Source: Promethearchaeota archaeon
Lineage (GTDB): Archaea; Asgardarchaeota; Lokiarchaeia; Sigynarchaeales; SOKP01
Length of the DNA stretch: 12,106 nt
Direction: 5' to 3'
Assembly: GCA_030668025.1 (NCBI GenBank)
Contig: DAOUUT010000095.1
Coordinates: forward strand, 1 to 12,106
Program-made: the position numbers and the translations under genes
Notes under the pieces: generated by a model
Seen by the model: only the letters and a program-made list of their open reading frames with translations
What the model was told of the DNA's origin: nothing
Databases searched by the model: none
Shown here: in pieces, positions 1 through 7,404 of the stretch
Numbering within the stretch: position 1 is the first letter of the stretch
Layout: each line of letters starts with the position of its first letter

Positions 1-984
1 GCAAATAGGAACGCAATTTCCGCATCCAATGCATCTCCTTTTATTGACCTTGGAAATATCATTTTTCATTTTGATCGCGTCGATCTGACAAGCATCTATG
101 CACGTTCCACATCCCACACACAGATCTGCATTAATTTGAGCGTAGTAATTAGTCGTAAAAAAATCCACGGTCTTTGGAAATTTTTTTAAATTAGTTATAA
201 TTCCACAGCAACATCCACAGCAACTACATATGAATTTTGGATCTATAATATTTTCTGCTTGGAAGACCAGACCATCTTCTTGATTCATTCGTAAAGTTTC
301 GAGGGCTTCTTGGCGAGTCACTTCCCTTCCCCACCCTTCATTAATATACATTTCAGCCATCTCTCCCATTCCAAAGCAAGTTTCCTTACGTGAAGTAACC
401 TTACAAGTTTCATCTCCCATTTTATGACCTTTCCGGCAGATACACTCTATCAAGACATAAGGGCCAGAAGAATTGTATACGATCTTTTCAAGTTCTTCAT
501 AAGTTGGTAAGCTGTGTTCTGCTGTTACACTTTTTTCTACTGGAACTGTCCTAAATTGTGAGATTTTCGTTCCAAATAGCTCTATCCCAAATTCATTTTC
601 GGCATATTCAGTCATATCCTCTAAGAATTCTGGAGTGAGCCTGTTTACTTGATGTTCGTACATTCCAATAACGAGATAGGCGTTTGCACAGTGTTTTTCT
701 CCATCTACAATTTTATAATGGATTGCTCCCTTGCTTGCCATTGTATCCAACTTTTCTTTCAATTCGGAAATATTCATGTCCAATTTAGATCTCTCGTAAA
801 TCTTTTCTAAAGGTTCAAATTTATCTGTTAACATTGTAGCGATTACTGCTTCTTCGGGTTCAAATAAATGCTTCAAAATTCTCATACCTGCTCCAGTTTT
901 GGATGTTGGAAATCCAATAGGATATTTATCGAGATGCTCGCGTAAATTTTCATACGCACTTTCTATATTTACTTTAGATTGCAT
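1..984 (-). CDS. 4Fe-4S ferredoxin-domain protein with extra cysteine clusters, C-terminus cut by window edge
   Basis: This gene was translated by hand from ATG at 984 and stays open for 328 codons to the window edge, so the C-terminus is missing. Residues about 10-100 look like a helical, winged-helix-like domain (PIGFP, then LFEPEEAVIATML). Residues 181-203 hold a spaced cysteine set starting CICR, with C181, C183, C194 and C203. Residues 253-260 form a dense cluster, CSCCGCCC. Two ferredoxin motifs follow: C289-x2-C292-x2-C295-x3-C299 and C318-x2-C321-x2-C324-x3-C328, the last ending exactly at the edge. This layout is that of an anaerobe family usually annotated only as 4Fe-4S binding protein. 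A cytoplasmic electron-transfer role is likely, but the partner is unknown. An 11-bp perfect palindrome (985-995) abuts the start codon and includes a GTGA ribosome-site-like element. Confidence 0.85.
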   Translation of the reverse strand, partial: MQSKVNIESAYENLREHLDKYPIGFPTSKTGAGMRILKHLFEPEEAVIATMLTDKFEPLEKIYERSKLDMNISELKEKLDTMASKGAIHYKIVDGEKHCANAYLVIGMYEHQVNRLTPEFLEDMTEYAENEFGIELFGTKISQFRTVPVEKSVTAEHSLPTYEELEKIVYNSSGPYVLIECICRKGHKMGDETCKVTSRKETCFGMGEMAEMYINEGWGREVTRQEALETLRMNQEDGLVFQAENIIDPKFICSCCGCCCGIITNLKKFPKTVDFFTTNYYAQINADLCVGCGTCIDACQIDAIKMKNDISKVNKRRCIGCGNCVPIC

Positions 985-1133
985 AGTGATTCACTCTTTT
1001 CATTAAAATAAATTTATGAATATTAAATAAGAAAGAGAAGTTTTTAACATTTTTGTATTAAAGTCAAATAAAACATTATCAAAAAGAACCAAAAATGATT
1101 TTTAATGTGCGAAAATATTAAAAAAAAAATAAA

Positions 1134-1286
1134 TTATAATTTGATTTCGATTTTAACTTCTTTTTTATCTTCAGGTATTTTTTTTAACGCACTAATAAAT
1201 CCTAAGTTAATATTAGTTAGAATCTCAGTCATAATTGGATTTAATGGAATGTTTTTGCCGTTTATTAACAATTTTATATCTGGCAT
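1134..1286 (-). CDS. Small conserved-looking archaeal protein, 50 aa
   Basis: This is a complete short gene, ATG at 1286 to TAA at 1134. The product begins MPDIKLLINGKNIPLNPIMT and ends in alternating charged and hydrophobic residues (KKEVKIEIKL). The pattern is a beta strand, the turn NGKxIPLNP, a helix (EILTNINLGFISALKK) and a final strand. From memory it resembles small archaeal proteins with an NGKEIPLN...GMVSSLKG layout and no known function; that match was not searched. A TATA-like box 24 nt upstream suggests a leaderless transcript. On the plus strand the same bases encode a hydrophobic 64-codon ORF (1105-1299) that is much less protein-like. The gene sits 125 bp downstream of the glycyl radical enzyme on the same strand. 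Confidence 0.7.
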   Translation of the reverse strand: MPDIKLLINGKNIPLNPIMTEILTNINLGFISALKKIPEDKKEVKIEIKL

Positions 1287-1303
1287 AATTTACACTTAAT
1301 TTC

Positions 1304-1315
1304 TTTAAATTTAAA
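1304..1315 (-). promoter_or_regulatory. TATA-like box for the 50-aa gene
   Basis: The self-complementary run TTTAAATTTAAA is centred about 24 nt upstream of ATG 1286, the spacing expected if transcription starts at the start codon. The surrounding T-runs on the minus strand could also terminate the glycyl radical enzyme transcript. The region is so AT-rich that a chance match is possible. Confidence 0.35.
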
Positions 1316-1411
1316 AATTTTGAAAATATTTTAAAAATTAAGTTTTAAGAATGAGATTAATAAGGACATCGGTTTCCATGATGTTGAGCATTAAATTAAG
1401 ACTTCTAGATT

Positions 1412-3811
1412 TTAAAACTTATTTTCTAATCTATCGATTATGTCGTTCTGAATGAGTTTTCCTAGATCAATAAATGTAGCGTTATAACCGCCAACTTTGA
1501 CGATTAGGTCCGAATAATTCTCGGGGTGGATTTGTGCGTCTTTTAATGTTTCAGTTGATACAACATTAGGTTGAATTTGCATTCCTCCTTTTTCGAAGTA
1601 AGATTTTAACAAGTGATAAAACTTTTCTACATTTTCTTGACTTTCTAAATTTTGAGGATGGATTCGTACATTAACGGCTATTCCATTCATAGCGTAGTCG
1701 TAATTTAACTTTGCTATCGAATTTAATATCGCAGTAATCCCATTCTTTTCAACATTGTTTACAGGTGATAAGCTATTTGAGATTGGTCTACCCGCTTTTC
1801 TGCCATCGGTTGTTGGGCGCGTTAAAATTCCTTCCGTCACATGGATGCCCATTGAATAAGCTCCAGCGTTGTATTGACCCTTTCTTATCGAATTATGCTT
1901 AGCTACTTCTTGGGTAAATAAGTCCCACAATTCAATAGCAAGGGAATCGATCTCAGTTTTATCGTTTCCCCACTTTTCGTAATTATTAATTAGTTTTTGA
2001 CGAGTTACTTCGTTATCTTTAAAGTCTGAATTTACAATTTCAATTAGTTCGGGTAATGACATTGATTTTTGATCGTAAACAACTTTCTTTATGTTATACA
2101 ATGAGTCGACTAAAGTAGCGAATCCGTAAGCAGTTATGGAAGAAAAGTTATATTTAGCACCTCCACACACGTGATCTTTTCCATTTTCCAAACAACCATC
2201 TAAAGTAGCGGAGATAAATGGGTGTTGAGCGTATTTCATGGCTTCAACATCTCCTATTTCTGCTATTTTGACAGAAAATTCAATGTTATGTTTAAGTTGG
2301 CGAGTAAAAGCGTCGTATAGTTCCTCGAATGATAAAAACCCCGCCGGATCACCAGTTTGTAAGCCGTCTATTTTTCCCGATAAATCGTTATATCCGTTGT
2401 TTAGCGTTAATTCTAACACACCTGGTAAGTTCATAAACATACGACCTGTTGCCGAAAAATTATTTCCTTGACCTGTGGGCTCTACACATCCTATTAAAAC
2501 GTAATTCCGAGAATCCTCAAGCGAATATCCTGCCTTTTTAAGTCCTGGAACGATGATTTCATCGTTATAGAAAGCTATACCCGATGTGTACCTAAAAACT
2601 TTAATAGCTTCTTCGAAGAAATGCTTTGGCGTGTTGCTATGAATTCTAACCGATAAGTCAGTGGTAAAAACCTTTATGTTTTTGTAAGCTTCAAGAAATA
2701 GGAAAGATAGCTCGTTTGTTGCGTCGTTTCCATCTGTGTCCATTCCTGCAATAGTAATTGTTTGTGTATTCTGACCAAGGGCATTAGCTATTAGCGTAAA
2801 ATCTGCCGGTAACAAAGTAACATTCCACGTTAGCTTCAAATTTAATTCTTCTATTAATTCTAAGGCGGTATCACGATTGATTTTCCCGCTTTTAAGATCG
2901 TTATCGTAATAAGGCCATAGTATTTGATCTAATCGACCTAGAGCTACAACGCTTCGCTGATAGATTATATTTGCGATATTTTGAGAAAACCAAATAAATT
3001 CAACAGCTTCGTAGAATGTATCGGGAGGTTCTTTAGTGAACTTTTTCATCATGTCTGCAATTATTTTGAGCTCACTTTTACGCATATCATTATTTTGAGT
3101 TTTTATCATATTGTATGAGAGATCTGAAAACCTTTGCGCAAAATCTATTGCCGCTCCGTAATATATTTTAACGGAATCGTAAAAATTAAACTTGTCTTGA
3201 TAATCTTCGTCTGTTTTATTTAATCGCGATTGAAATAATTCAGCTTCTTCGATGATCCCTTTATATCCTAATTTTAATAGTTTTTCGTATCCCGCACATA
3301 TATGCCCTTCTGTAGTTCCAATTTGAATGGAAATGTTTGGTACTAGAGACGCGATTTGTCCTTCTCCCGTGATAAGCTTTTCTTCGCGCAATCTTCTATT
3401 AATCCGGCTACCTATTAAGGATTTTCCTTTCCAGAACGGTATTATATCTAATAATTCGTCAATTTCAGGTTCCTCGATATAAAAGGGTTGCACTTTCCGT
3501 CTTCTTAGTTTTTTGAACGTAATTCTCTTTTCTAAACTGTTGTTGTATCTCTGGAGATCGAGATTAATTTTTTCCCCTAAATTTTTACTTGTTTCATTTC
3601 CAACAAGTAGTTCATCGTCTCTGATAAATATAGTCATATTTCTTAATGTATGTGCAACTGCCTTTGCCCTTTTAATAACTTCTGGATCGTCAGGGTATTC
3701 TTTATAAATCTCTGTGAAAAACCTCATGCGTTCAACGCAGAGTTCGTACTTACTTGATAATAAATTGTTTTTTAACTTTAAGACTCGATTTGAACCAGTT
3801 TTAGCAATCAA
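1412..3811 (-). CDS. Glycyl radical enzyme (pyruvate formate-lyase-like family), substrate unknown
   Basis: The 799-residue product has the full length of the family. The N-terminus (NRVLKLKNNLLSSK..., then LRNMTIFIRDDELLVGNET at about 56-74) matches the PFL-like domain. The active-site loop is IGCVEPTG, with the thiyl-radical cysteine C442 and E444, the C-x-E arrangement of eliminases and decarboxylases such as diol/glycerol dehydratase, choline lyase and 4-hydroxyphenylacetate decarboxylase. The C-terminal radical site is VKVGGYNA with G775 as the expected radical glycine. The usual R-V-[SA]-G-Y is altered to K-V-G-G-Y. The start is TTG at 3811; an in-frame TAA lies seven codons upstream with no ATG between, and the N-terminus aligns with family starts. 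The enzyme is cytoplasmic, oxygen-sensitive and needs a radical-SAM activase, which is not in this window. The chemistry class is secure; the substrate cannot be assigned. Confidence 0.93.
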   Translation of the reverse strand: MIAKTGSNRVLKLKNNLLSSKYELCVERMRFFTEIYKEYPDDPEVIKRAKAVAHTLRNMTIFIRDDELLVGNETSKNLGEKINLDLQRYNNSLEKRITFKKLRRRKVQPFYIEEPEIDELLDIIPFWKGKSLIGSRINRRLREEKLITGEGQIASLVPNISIQIGTTEGHICAGYEKLLKLGYKGIIEEAELFQSRLNKTDEDYQDKFNFYDSVKIYYGAAIDFAQRFSDLSYNMIKTQNNDMRKSELKIIADMMKKFTKEPPDTFYEAVEFIWFSQNIANIIYQRSVVALGRLDQILWPYYDNDLKSGKINRDTALELIEELNLKLTWNVTLLPADFTLIANALGQNTQTITIAGMDTDGNDATNELSFLFLEAYKNIKVFTTDLSVRIHSNTPKHFFEEAIKVFRYTSGIAFYNDEIIVPGLKKAGYSLEDSRNYVLIGCVEPTGQGNNFSATGRMFMNLPGVLELTLNNGYNDLSGKIDGLQTGDPAGFLSFEELYDAFTRQLKHNIEFSVKIAEIGDVEAMKYAQHPFISATLDGCLENGKDHVCGGAKYNFSSITAYGFATLVDSLYNIKKVVYDQKSMSLPELIEIVNSDFKDNEVTRQKLINNYEKWGNDKTEIDSLAIELWDLFTQEVAKHNSIRKGQYNAGAYSMGIHVTEGILTRPTTDGRKAGRPISNSLSPVNNVEKNGITAILNSIAKLNYDYAMNGIAVNVRIHPQNLESQENVEKFYHLLKSYFEKGGMQIQPNVVSTETLKDAQIHPENYSDLIVKVGGYNATFIDLGKLIQNDIIDRLENKF

Positions 3812-3837
3812 TTTTTTATCAGAAATTTTAATTTAAA

Positions 3838-3846
3838 TTTATATAA
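3838..3846 (-). promoter_or_regulatory. TATA box of the glycyl radical enzyme gene
   Basis: The minus-strand sequence TTATATAAA is centred about 31 nt upstream of the TTG start and lies in the divergent intergenic region shared with the HEAT/LRR gene. The spacing suggests a leaderless or nearly leaderless mRNA. No Shine-Dalgarno sequence lies before the TTG. Confidence 0.5.
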
Positions 3847-3999
3847 ATAACTAGTATTATTAATTCTCAATCTAATAAAGGCTTTTAAATTTTAAAAAAT
3901 AAGGGGAAATTGCTTTAATTGATTAAGTGATTTACAATTATCTTAAAATTTTTTGTTATATTATTTTAACATATAGAATATTTTATCAATTAACTCGAA

Positions 4000-4824
4000 A
4001 TGAAAGATAACTTAAACCCAAATAGTATTTACCAGAAAATAATTAAGAATGAAATAACAAAGTTTGAAGCTATTGAATTTCTGATTTCAATTATAGAAAA
4101 ATCTGATGATACAAGCTTAAGATTAGAAAGTCTAAACGTTTTAAACAAGCTAAATGTTAAAAATCAGGCTATTTTTAAAATACTAGAAAGTTGTCTAATT
4201 TCTGATGAATACGAAGATATTAGGATAATTTCTGCTGAAATTATATTATCAAATTACTTAGAGGTAGGTCTAGAATCCTTAGAATGGGCTATTCTAAACG
4301 ATAAATCGTCCAAAGTACTAAGTTTACTTGGACATGTGCTAAAAAATCACCAGAGTTATTTGTTCGAAGCTTTAAATCAGATATATTTTCAGAGGTTAGA
4401 GCAAATTGCTTTAAAATATAATCTCATTCCTGAAGAAGTTCCTTTCTTATTAGATTTGGGATTAAATATAAACGATAACAACCTTTTTTACTGGGAATCC
4501 GTTAATAGATTGATCTACGACGAAAATATAGTTTGTATAATCAAAGATAAGCACATTTTCGAGTTGAGTTTATCTTTGAGAAATCAACTGCCATCATCGA
4601 TTAGTTTATTAAAGAATTTAAAATACCTGAATCTAAGCTGTAATTATTTGACAAGTTTACCCGATTCTTTGAGTGAGCTTACGCGCCTTGAAAATATTGA
4701 TTTAAGTTGGAATAACTTTTCAACCGTCCCAGATGTCTTGAGTGCTTTACAATCGATTGAGAAGATCAATTTTAAAAACAACAATACTCAAGAGATACCT
4801 AATTGGCTTAGTTTATTAGATTAA
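4000..4824 (+). CDS. HEAT-like and leucine-rich repeat protein
   Basis: The 274-residue protein has no signal peptide or membrane segment. Residues about 10-150 are amphipathic helices in HEAT/ARM-like pairs (FEAIEFLISIIEK, LRLESLNVLNKL, IRIISAEIILSNYL). Residues about 186-274 are three to four LRR units of the LxxLxxLxLSxNxLxxLPxxL type (LKYLNLSCNYLTSLPDSL, LENIDLSWNNFSTVPDVL, IEKINFKNNNTQEIPNWL). Such proteins act as protein-binding scaffolds and are abundant in Asgard genomes; the partner is unknown. The start is ATG at 4000 with a TATA-like stretch around 3955-3967. The protein ends two residues after the last repeat, without an obvious capping domain. The nucleoside phosphorylase follows 58 bp later on the same strand, with a T6 run between them. 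Confidence 0.85.
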   Translation: MKDNLNPNSIYQKIIKNEITKFEAIEFLISIIEKSDDTSLRLESLNVLNKLNVKNQAIFKILESCLISDEYEDIRIISAEIILSNYLEVGLESLEWAILNDKSSKVLSLLGHVLKNHQSYLFEALNQIYFQRLEQIALKYNLIPEEVPFLLDLGLNINDNNLFYWESVNRLIYDENIVCIIKDKHIFELSLSLRNQLPSSISLLKNLKYLNLSCNYLTSLPDSLSELTRLENIDLSWNNFSTVPDVLSALQSIEKINFKNNNTQEIPNWLSLLD

Positions 4825-4837
4825 ATTTAAAGTATTA

Positions 4838-4848
4838 GTCTTTTTTAA
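4838..4848 (+). terminator. T-run after the HEAT/LRR gene
   Basis: A T6 tract in the 58-bp gap before the nucleoside phosphorylase gene resembles the oligo-T terminators of archaea. It has no stem-loop and could also be chance in AT-rich DNA. Confidence 0.25.
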
Positions 4849-4882
4849 GTAATTTCAAATTCTCTAAAACTTTTCAAAAAAT

Positions 4883-5656
4883 ATGACTTTTCCAAATTAT
4901 CCGAATAAATACCACGAGAAATCTTTTGTTAACGCTAATGATTTCTGGAAGTATAAAAAAGAACTTGGAAGATATCCAGATATAGACCCCCCTAAAGGAG
5001 TAATAATATGTTATTCTCCTACTATCTTTAACTATATAATAGAAAATTATTCTCTTAAAAAAATTGATAATGTTTTTGGAGATTATTTTTACTTGTTAAA
5101 TGAAAACGACAATCAGATCGGTATATGTGGTAATTTTGGAATTGGAGCCCCTATAGTAGCAATTTTAATGGAAGAACTTAACGCGTTTGGAATTAAATCG
5201 TTTCTTTCAATCGGAACGGCTGGCTCTTTACAAAAAAATTTACAATTAGGAAGCAATATAATATGCACTAAAGCGATTCGAGACGAGGGAACATCGCATC
5301 ATTATTTACCAAGTGAAAAATATTCTTATCCTTCTCAATTGTTAACAGAAAAAATGATTAAAGTCGCAAAAGATTTGAATATAGGCTACCATACGGGAAC
5401 TAGTTGGACGATCGACGCACCTTATCGCGAAACTCTAGCTGAGATTAAAAGATATCAAGAAGAAGGAGTTCTAACCGTCGAAATGGAAGCCGCGGCCATA
5501 TTTGCGGTAGCGAAGCATTTGAACGTCGAAGCGGGAGCTATTTTTACTATTAGTGATTATTTAACTGAAGATAATTGGGAGTTGCACTTTCATTTAACTG
5601 AGACTCATCTACATACATTGTTTACTATAGCTAAAAAGACTTTAAGTTCTCTATAA
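4883..5656 (+). CDS. Nucleoside phosphorylase (PNP/uridine phosphorylase family)
   Basis: The 257-residue protein belongs to nucleoside phosphorylase family I, which cleaves the glycosidic bond of a nucleoside with phosphate to give a base and (deoxy)ribose-1-phosphate. Visible motifs are SIGTAGSLQ (110-117, phosphate-site region), RDEGTSHHYLP (133-143), TVEMEAAAIF (198-207, Met201-Glu202 in the ribose site) and TISD (222-225). Asp225 sits where purine nucleoside phosphorylases carry the general acid Asp, while the DEGTSHHYLP stretch resembles uridine-phosphorylase-like members. Base preference is therefore left open. Length is normal for the family. ATG 4883 has no clear Shine-Dalgarno. The first crotonase gene starts 54 bp downstream on the same strand, so cotranscription is possible, but no metabolic link is evident. 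Confidence 0.9.
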   Translation: MTFPNYPNKYHEKSFVNANDFWKYKKELGRYPDIDPPKGVIICYSPTIFNYIIENYSLKKIDNVFGDYFYLLNENDNQIGICGNFGIGAPIVAILMEELNAFGIKSFLSIGTAGSLQKNLQLGSNIICTKAIRDEGTSHHYLPSEKYSYPSQLLTEKMIKVAKDLNIGYHTGTSWTIDAPYRETLAEIKRYQEEGVLTVEMEAAAIFAVAKHLNVEAGAIFTISDYLTEDNWELHFHLTETHLHTLFTIAKKTLSSL

Positions 5657-5700
5657 AATTATAAATTCAAATATGTTTTTATTAAATTAATAAAAGATAA

Positions 5701-5705
5701 GTGAT
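5701..5705 (+). promoter_or_regulatory. Ribosome binding site deciding the TTG start of crotonase A
   Basis: GTGAT is complementary to the archaeal 16S 3' end and lies 5 nt before TTG 5711. The in-frame TGA at 5702-5704 overlaps this site, so no longer form is possible. Confidence 0.5.
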
Positions 5706-5710
5706 TAAAT

Positions 5711-6565
5711 TTGAATTTTGAGACAATTAAATTTGAATTAAAAGAAAACGGAATTGGAATACTAACGCTTAATCGTCCTGATAAATTAAATGCTATGTCG
5801 TTTCAGATGATTAAAGATTTGCACGCTTTATTTGACTCTTTAACGGTTAATTTAGATTGTCGCGTTGTTATATTAAAAGCAGAAGGGAGAGCGTTCTGTG
5901 CTGGCTTGGATTTGAAAGAATCGATGATTTTACAGTCTAAAAAGAAGCCAGCAGAATTAAAAGAAAAGTTTCATTTTCTAAATGCTCCCGAAAAAGATAT
6001 TATAAAGGGAAAATTATACGCTCAGTGGCACACCAGTCAAATCATCGTGAAAATGCGTAAGATTGGTCAACCAATTATCGCTTTAATTCAAGGTGCTGCA
6101 TCTGGCGCCGGATTTGCTTTTGCTTTAGCCGCAGATTTTAGGATTGCCAGCAAAAAAGCAAGATTTAATAACGCATTTATTAATGTGGGTTTTTCTGGCT
6201 CAGATTTAGGCTCTAGTTATCACCTTCCTCGACTTATAGGGATGTCAAGAGCAGCTGAGATTTTATATACGGGAAGATTTGTCGACGCTTCTGAAGCTGA
6301 AAAGATTGGACTAGTTTTAAGCGTGGTAGAAGAAGGGAATTTATTGGGTACGGCCATTGAATTGGCTGAAAATATGTTGCATAAAAGCCCTTTAGGGTTA
6401 AGGATGACCAAACAAGCAATTAATTTATCTCTTGACTCCCCAAGTCTGGAAACGATCCTTCAATTAGAAAATCGCGCACAAATGCTCTGTTCTACTTCAG
6501 ATGACATTATGGAAGGCGTTCAATCCTTTTTCGAAAAAAGAGATCCAAAATATCCCTTGAGTTAA
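5711..6565 (+). CDS. Crotonase-fold (enoyl-CoA hydratase/isomerase) protein A, catalytic glutamates absent
   Basis: The 284-residue protein is a typical single-domain crotonase. The oxyanion-hole elements are AFCAGLDL (61-68) and GAASGAGFAFALAAD (128-142), which polarise an acyl-CoA thioester. By motif alignment, positions equivalent to rat enoyl-CoA hydratase Glu144 and Glu164 are Ala136 and Phe156, so classical hydration is unlikely. Asp165 in SGSDLGSSYHLP aligns with the Asp204 of dienoyl-CoA isomerase (GLAADVGTLQRLP). Substrate and reaction are unknown; isomerase, hydrolase or decarboxylase activity are all possible. The start is TTG 5711, forced by the in-frame TGA at 5702. A paralogue at 7405 is roughly two thirds identical by eye and also begins with TTG and MNFET. 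Confidence 0.9.
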   Translation: MNFETIKFELKENGIGILTLNRPDKLNAMSFQMIKDLHALFDSLTVNLDCRVVILKAEGRAFCAGLDLKESMILQSKKKPAELKEKFHFLNAPEKDIIKGKLYAQWHTSQIIVKMRKIGQPIIALIQGAASGAGFAFALAADFRIASKKARFNNAFINVGFSGSDLGSSYHLPRLIGMSRAAEILYTGRFVDASEAEKIGLVLSVVEEGNLLGTAIELAENMLHKSPLGLRMTKQAINLSLDSPSLETILQLENRAQMLCSTSDDIMEGVQSFFEKRDPKYPLS

Positions 6566-6591
6566 AATTCGTATTTAAATGTTGAGGTAAA

Positions 6592-6624
6592 TTTTTTCTG
6601 AAAAAGATTTCTATTTAAATCTTT
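6592..6624 (+). terminator. T6 run and AT-rich hairpin after crotonase A
   Basis: A T6 tract (6592-6597) is followed by an inverted repeat with perfect 8-bp arms, AAAGATTT at 6603-6610 and AAATCTTT at 6617-6624, separated by a 6-nt loop. It lies 38 bp after the coding end and before the toxin-antitoxin promoter, so it may end the upstream transcript. The stem has only two G/C pairs, which makes stability doubtful. Confidence 0.35.
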
Positions 6625-6696
6625 AGGGCTAATTAATACATATAAGAACCTTGAAAGAAAAAATCTAAAAAACATCAAAGAAAAAAAGTATAAGGA

Positions 6697-6709
6697 TGAA
6701 TATATTTAA
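6697..6709 (+). promoter_or_regulatory. TATA-like promoter of the toxin-antitoxin pair
   Basis: An ATATATTTAA element centred near 6704 predicts transcription start around 6729. That would leave a 15-nt leader before ATG 6744 or a leaderless TTG 6729. It lies in the 163-178 bp gap between crotonase A and the antitoxin, the only sizeable gap within this plus-strand stretch. Confidence 0.4.
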
Positions 6710-6743
6710 TAAATATGAATAATACCTATTGAATGAGAAAAAC

Positions 6744-7049
6744 ATGAAAGCTCTAAATAAAGAAGATATATTCAAGCTTCTAAAGCAAAATAGAGAAAAA
6801 TTAAAGAATCATAATGTTAAAAAGATAGGATTATTTGGTTCCGTTTTGAGAGGAGAGCATACTAATGAGAGTGATATCGATCTCATAGTTGAGTTTGATG
6901 AAGGAAAAAAAAATTATGATAATTTTATCGAATTAGTTTTTTTATTAGAAGGTCTTTTGCAGAGAAAGATAGAATTACTCACAATTGAAGCTCTCAATCC
7001 TTATATGAAGCCCAAGATATTAAAGGAGGCTTATTTTGAATCGCTCTAA
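6744..7049 (+). CDS. mntA: MntA-type antitoxin, minimal nucleotidyltransferase (adenylyltransferase)
   Basis: The 101-residue protein is a minimal nucleotidyltransferase. LFGSVLRGE followed by SDIDLIVEF gives an exact GS-x10-DxD signature with metal ligands D44 and D46; E77 (KIELLT) is a candidate third acidic residue. In characterised MntA/HepT pairs this enzyme transfers AMP to a tyrosine of the HEPN toxin and neutralises it. ATG 6744 was chosen because MKALNKEDIFKLLKQNREKL matches usual family starts. TTG 6729 is five codons upstream and remains possible. The coding end overlaps the toxin start by 14 nt, so the two are translationally coupled. Product identity is strong; activity on this partner is inferred from the family. 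Confidence 0.88.
   Translation: MKALNKEDIFKLLKQNREKLKNHNVKKIGLFGSVLRGEHTNESDIDLIVEFDEGKKNYDNFIELVFLLEGLLQRKIELLTIEALNPYMKPKILKEAYFESL
7022..7029 (+). promoter_or_regulatory. Strong Shine-Dalgarno fixing the TTG start of the HEPN toxin
   Basis: AAAGGAGG lies 6 nt before TTG 7036 and inside the antitoxin coding sequence. It is by far the strongest ribosome site in the window. An in-frame TAA at 7021-7023 precludes a longer toxin. Internal ribosome entry would couple toxin synthesis to antitoxin translation. Confidence 0.75.
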
Positions 7050-7380
7050 CGATTATCTGGACAAAATCAATCACATTAACGATGAACTTAATTATTTAAT
7101 AACCATATCAAAAGAATTAACGCACGATGAGTTTATTAAAGATGAAACCCTAAAAAGAGCATTTGTTAGAAGCTTGGAGATTATTGGGGAAGCAGTAAAA
7201 AGAATTCCTAAACAAGTATGTGAACAATACAGGCAGATCGAATGGAATAAAATTGCGGGAATGAGAGATAAACTAATCCATCACTATTTTGGGGTTGATT
7301 ATGACTTAGTTTGGGATATAATTGAAAACCATATTCCAAAATTAAAAGAAACAATCAAATTAATTCTTAATGGAGAATAA
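7036..7380 (+). CDS. hepT: HepT-type HEPN ribonuclease toxin
   Basis: The 114-residue all-helical protein is of the HEPN (DUF86) family. GMRDKLIHHYFG at 75-86 gives the exact toxin motif R77-x4-H82-x-Y84: Arg and His form the RNase site at the dimer interface, and Tyr is the residue adenylylated by MntA in studied pairs. The upstream helix FVRSLEIIGEAVKRIP is typical of the family. The start is TTG with a strong Shine-Dalgarno inside mntA. Crotonase B starts 24 bp after the stop, so the toxin may share its transcript. The family degrades tRNA or mRNA; the target here is unknown. Confidence 0.9.
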   Translation: MNRSNDYLDKINHINDELNYLITISKELTHDEFIKDETLKRAFVRSLEIIGEAVKRIPKQVCEQYRQIEWNKIAGMRDKLIHHYFGVDYDLVWDIIENHIPKLKETIKLILNGE

Positions 7381-7404
7381 TTATTATTAAAAATGTGAAA
7401 AAAA

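Noticed and set aside
985..995. Perfect 11-bp palindrome AGTGATTCACT next to the first gene's start codon
   Set aside because: It could be an operator, but a 5-bp-arm palindrome is expected by chance in a window this size, and it partly coincides with a GTGA ribosome-site element.
1105..1299. 64-aa plus-strand ORF, hydrophobic
   Set aside because: It is antisense to the more protein-like 50-aa gene, is low-complexity, and has no promoter or ribosome site of its own.
1340..1391. 17-codon minus-strand ORF (MLNIMETDVLINLILKT) after the glycyl radical enzyme
   Set aside because: It is too short, with no ribosome site or TATA box at the expected distance.
6220..6419. Minus-strand ORFs inside crotonase A, and the similar ones inside crotonase B (7487-7768, 7902-8141)
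   Set aside because: They recur at matching places in both paralogues only because the sense genes are similar; they are antisense shadows.
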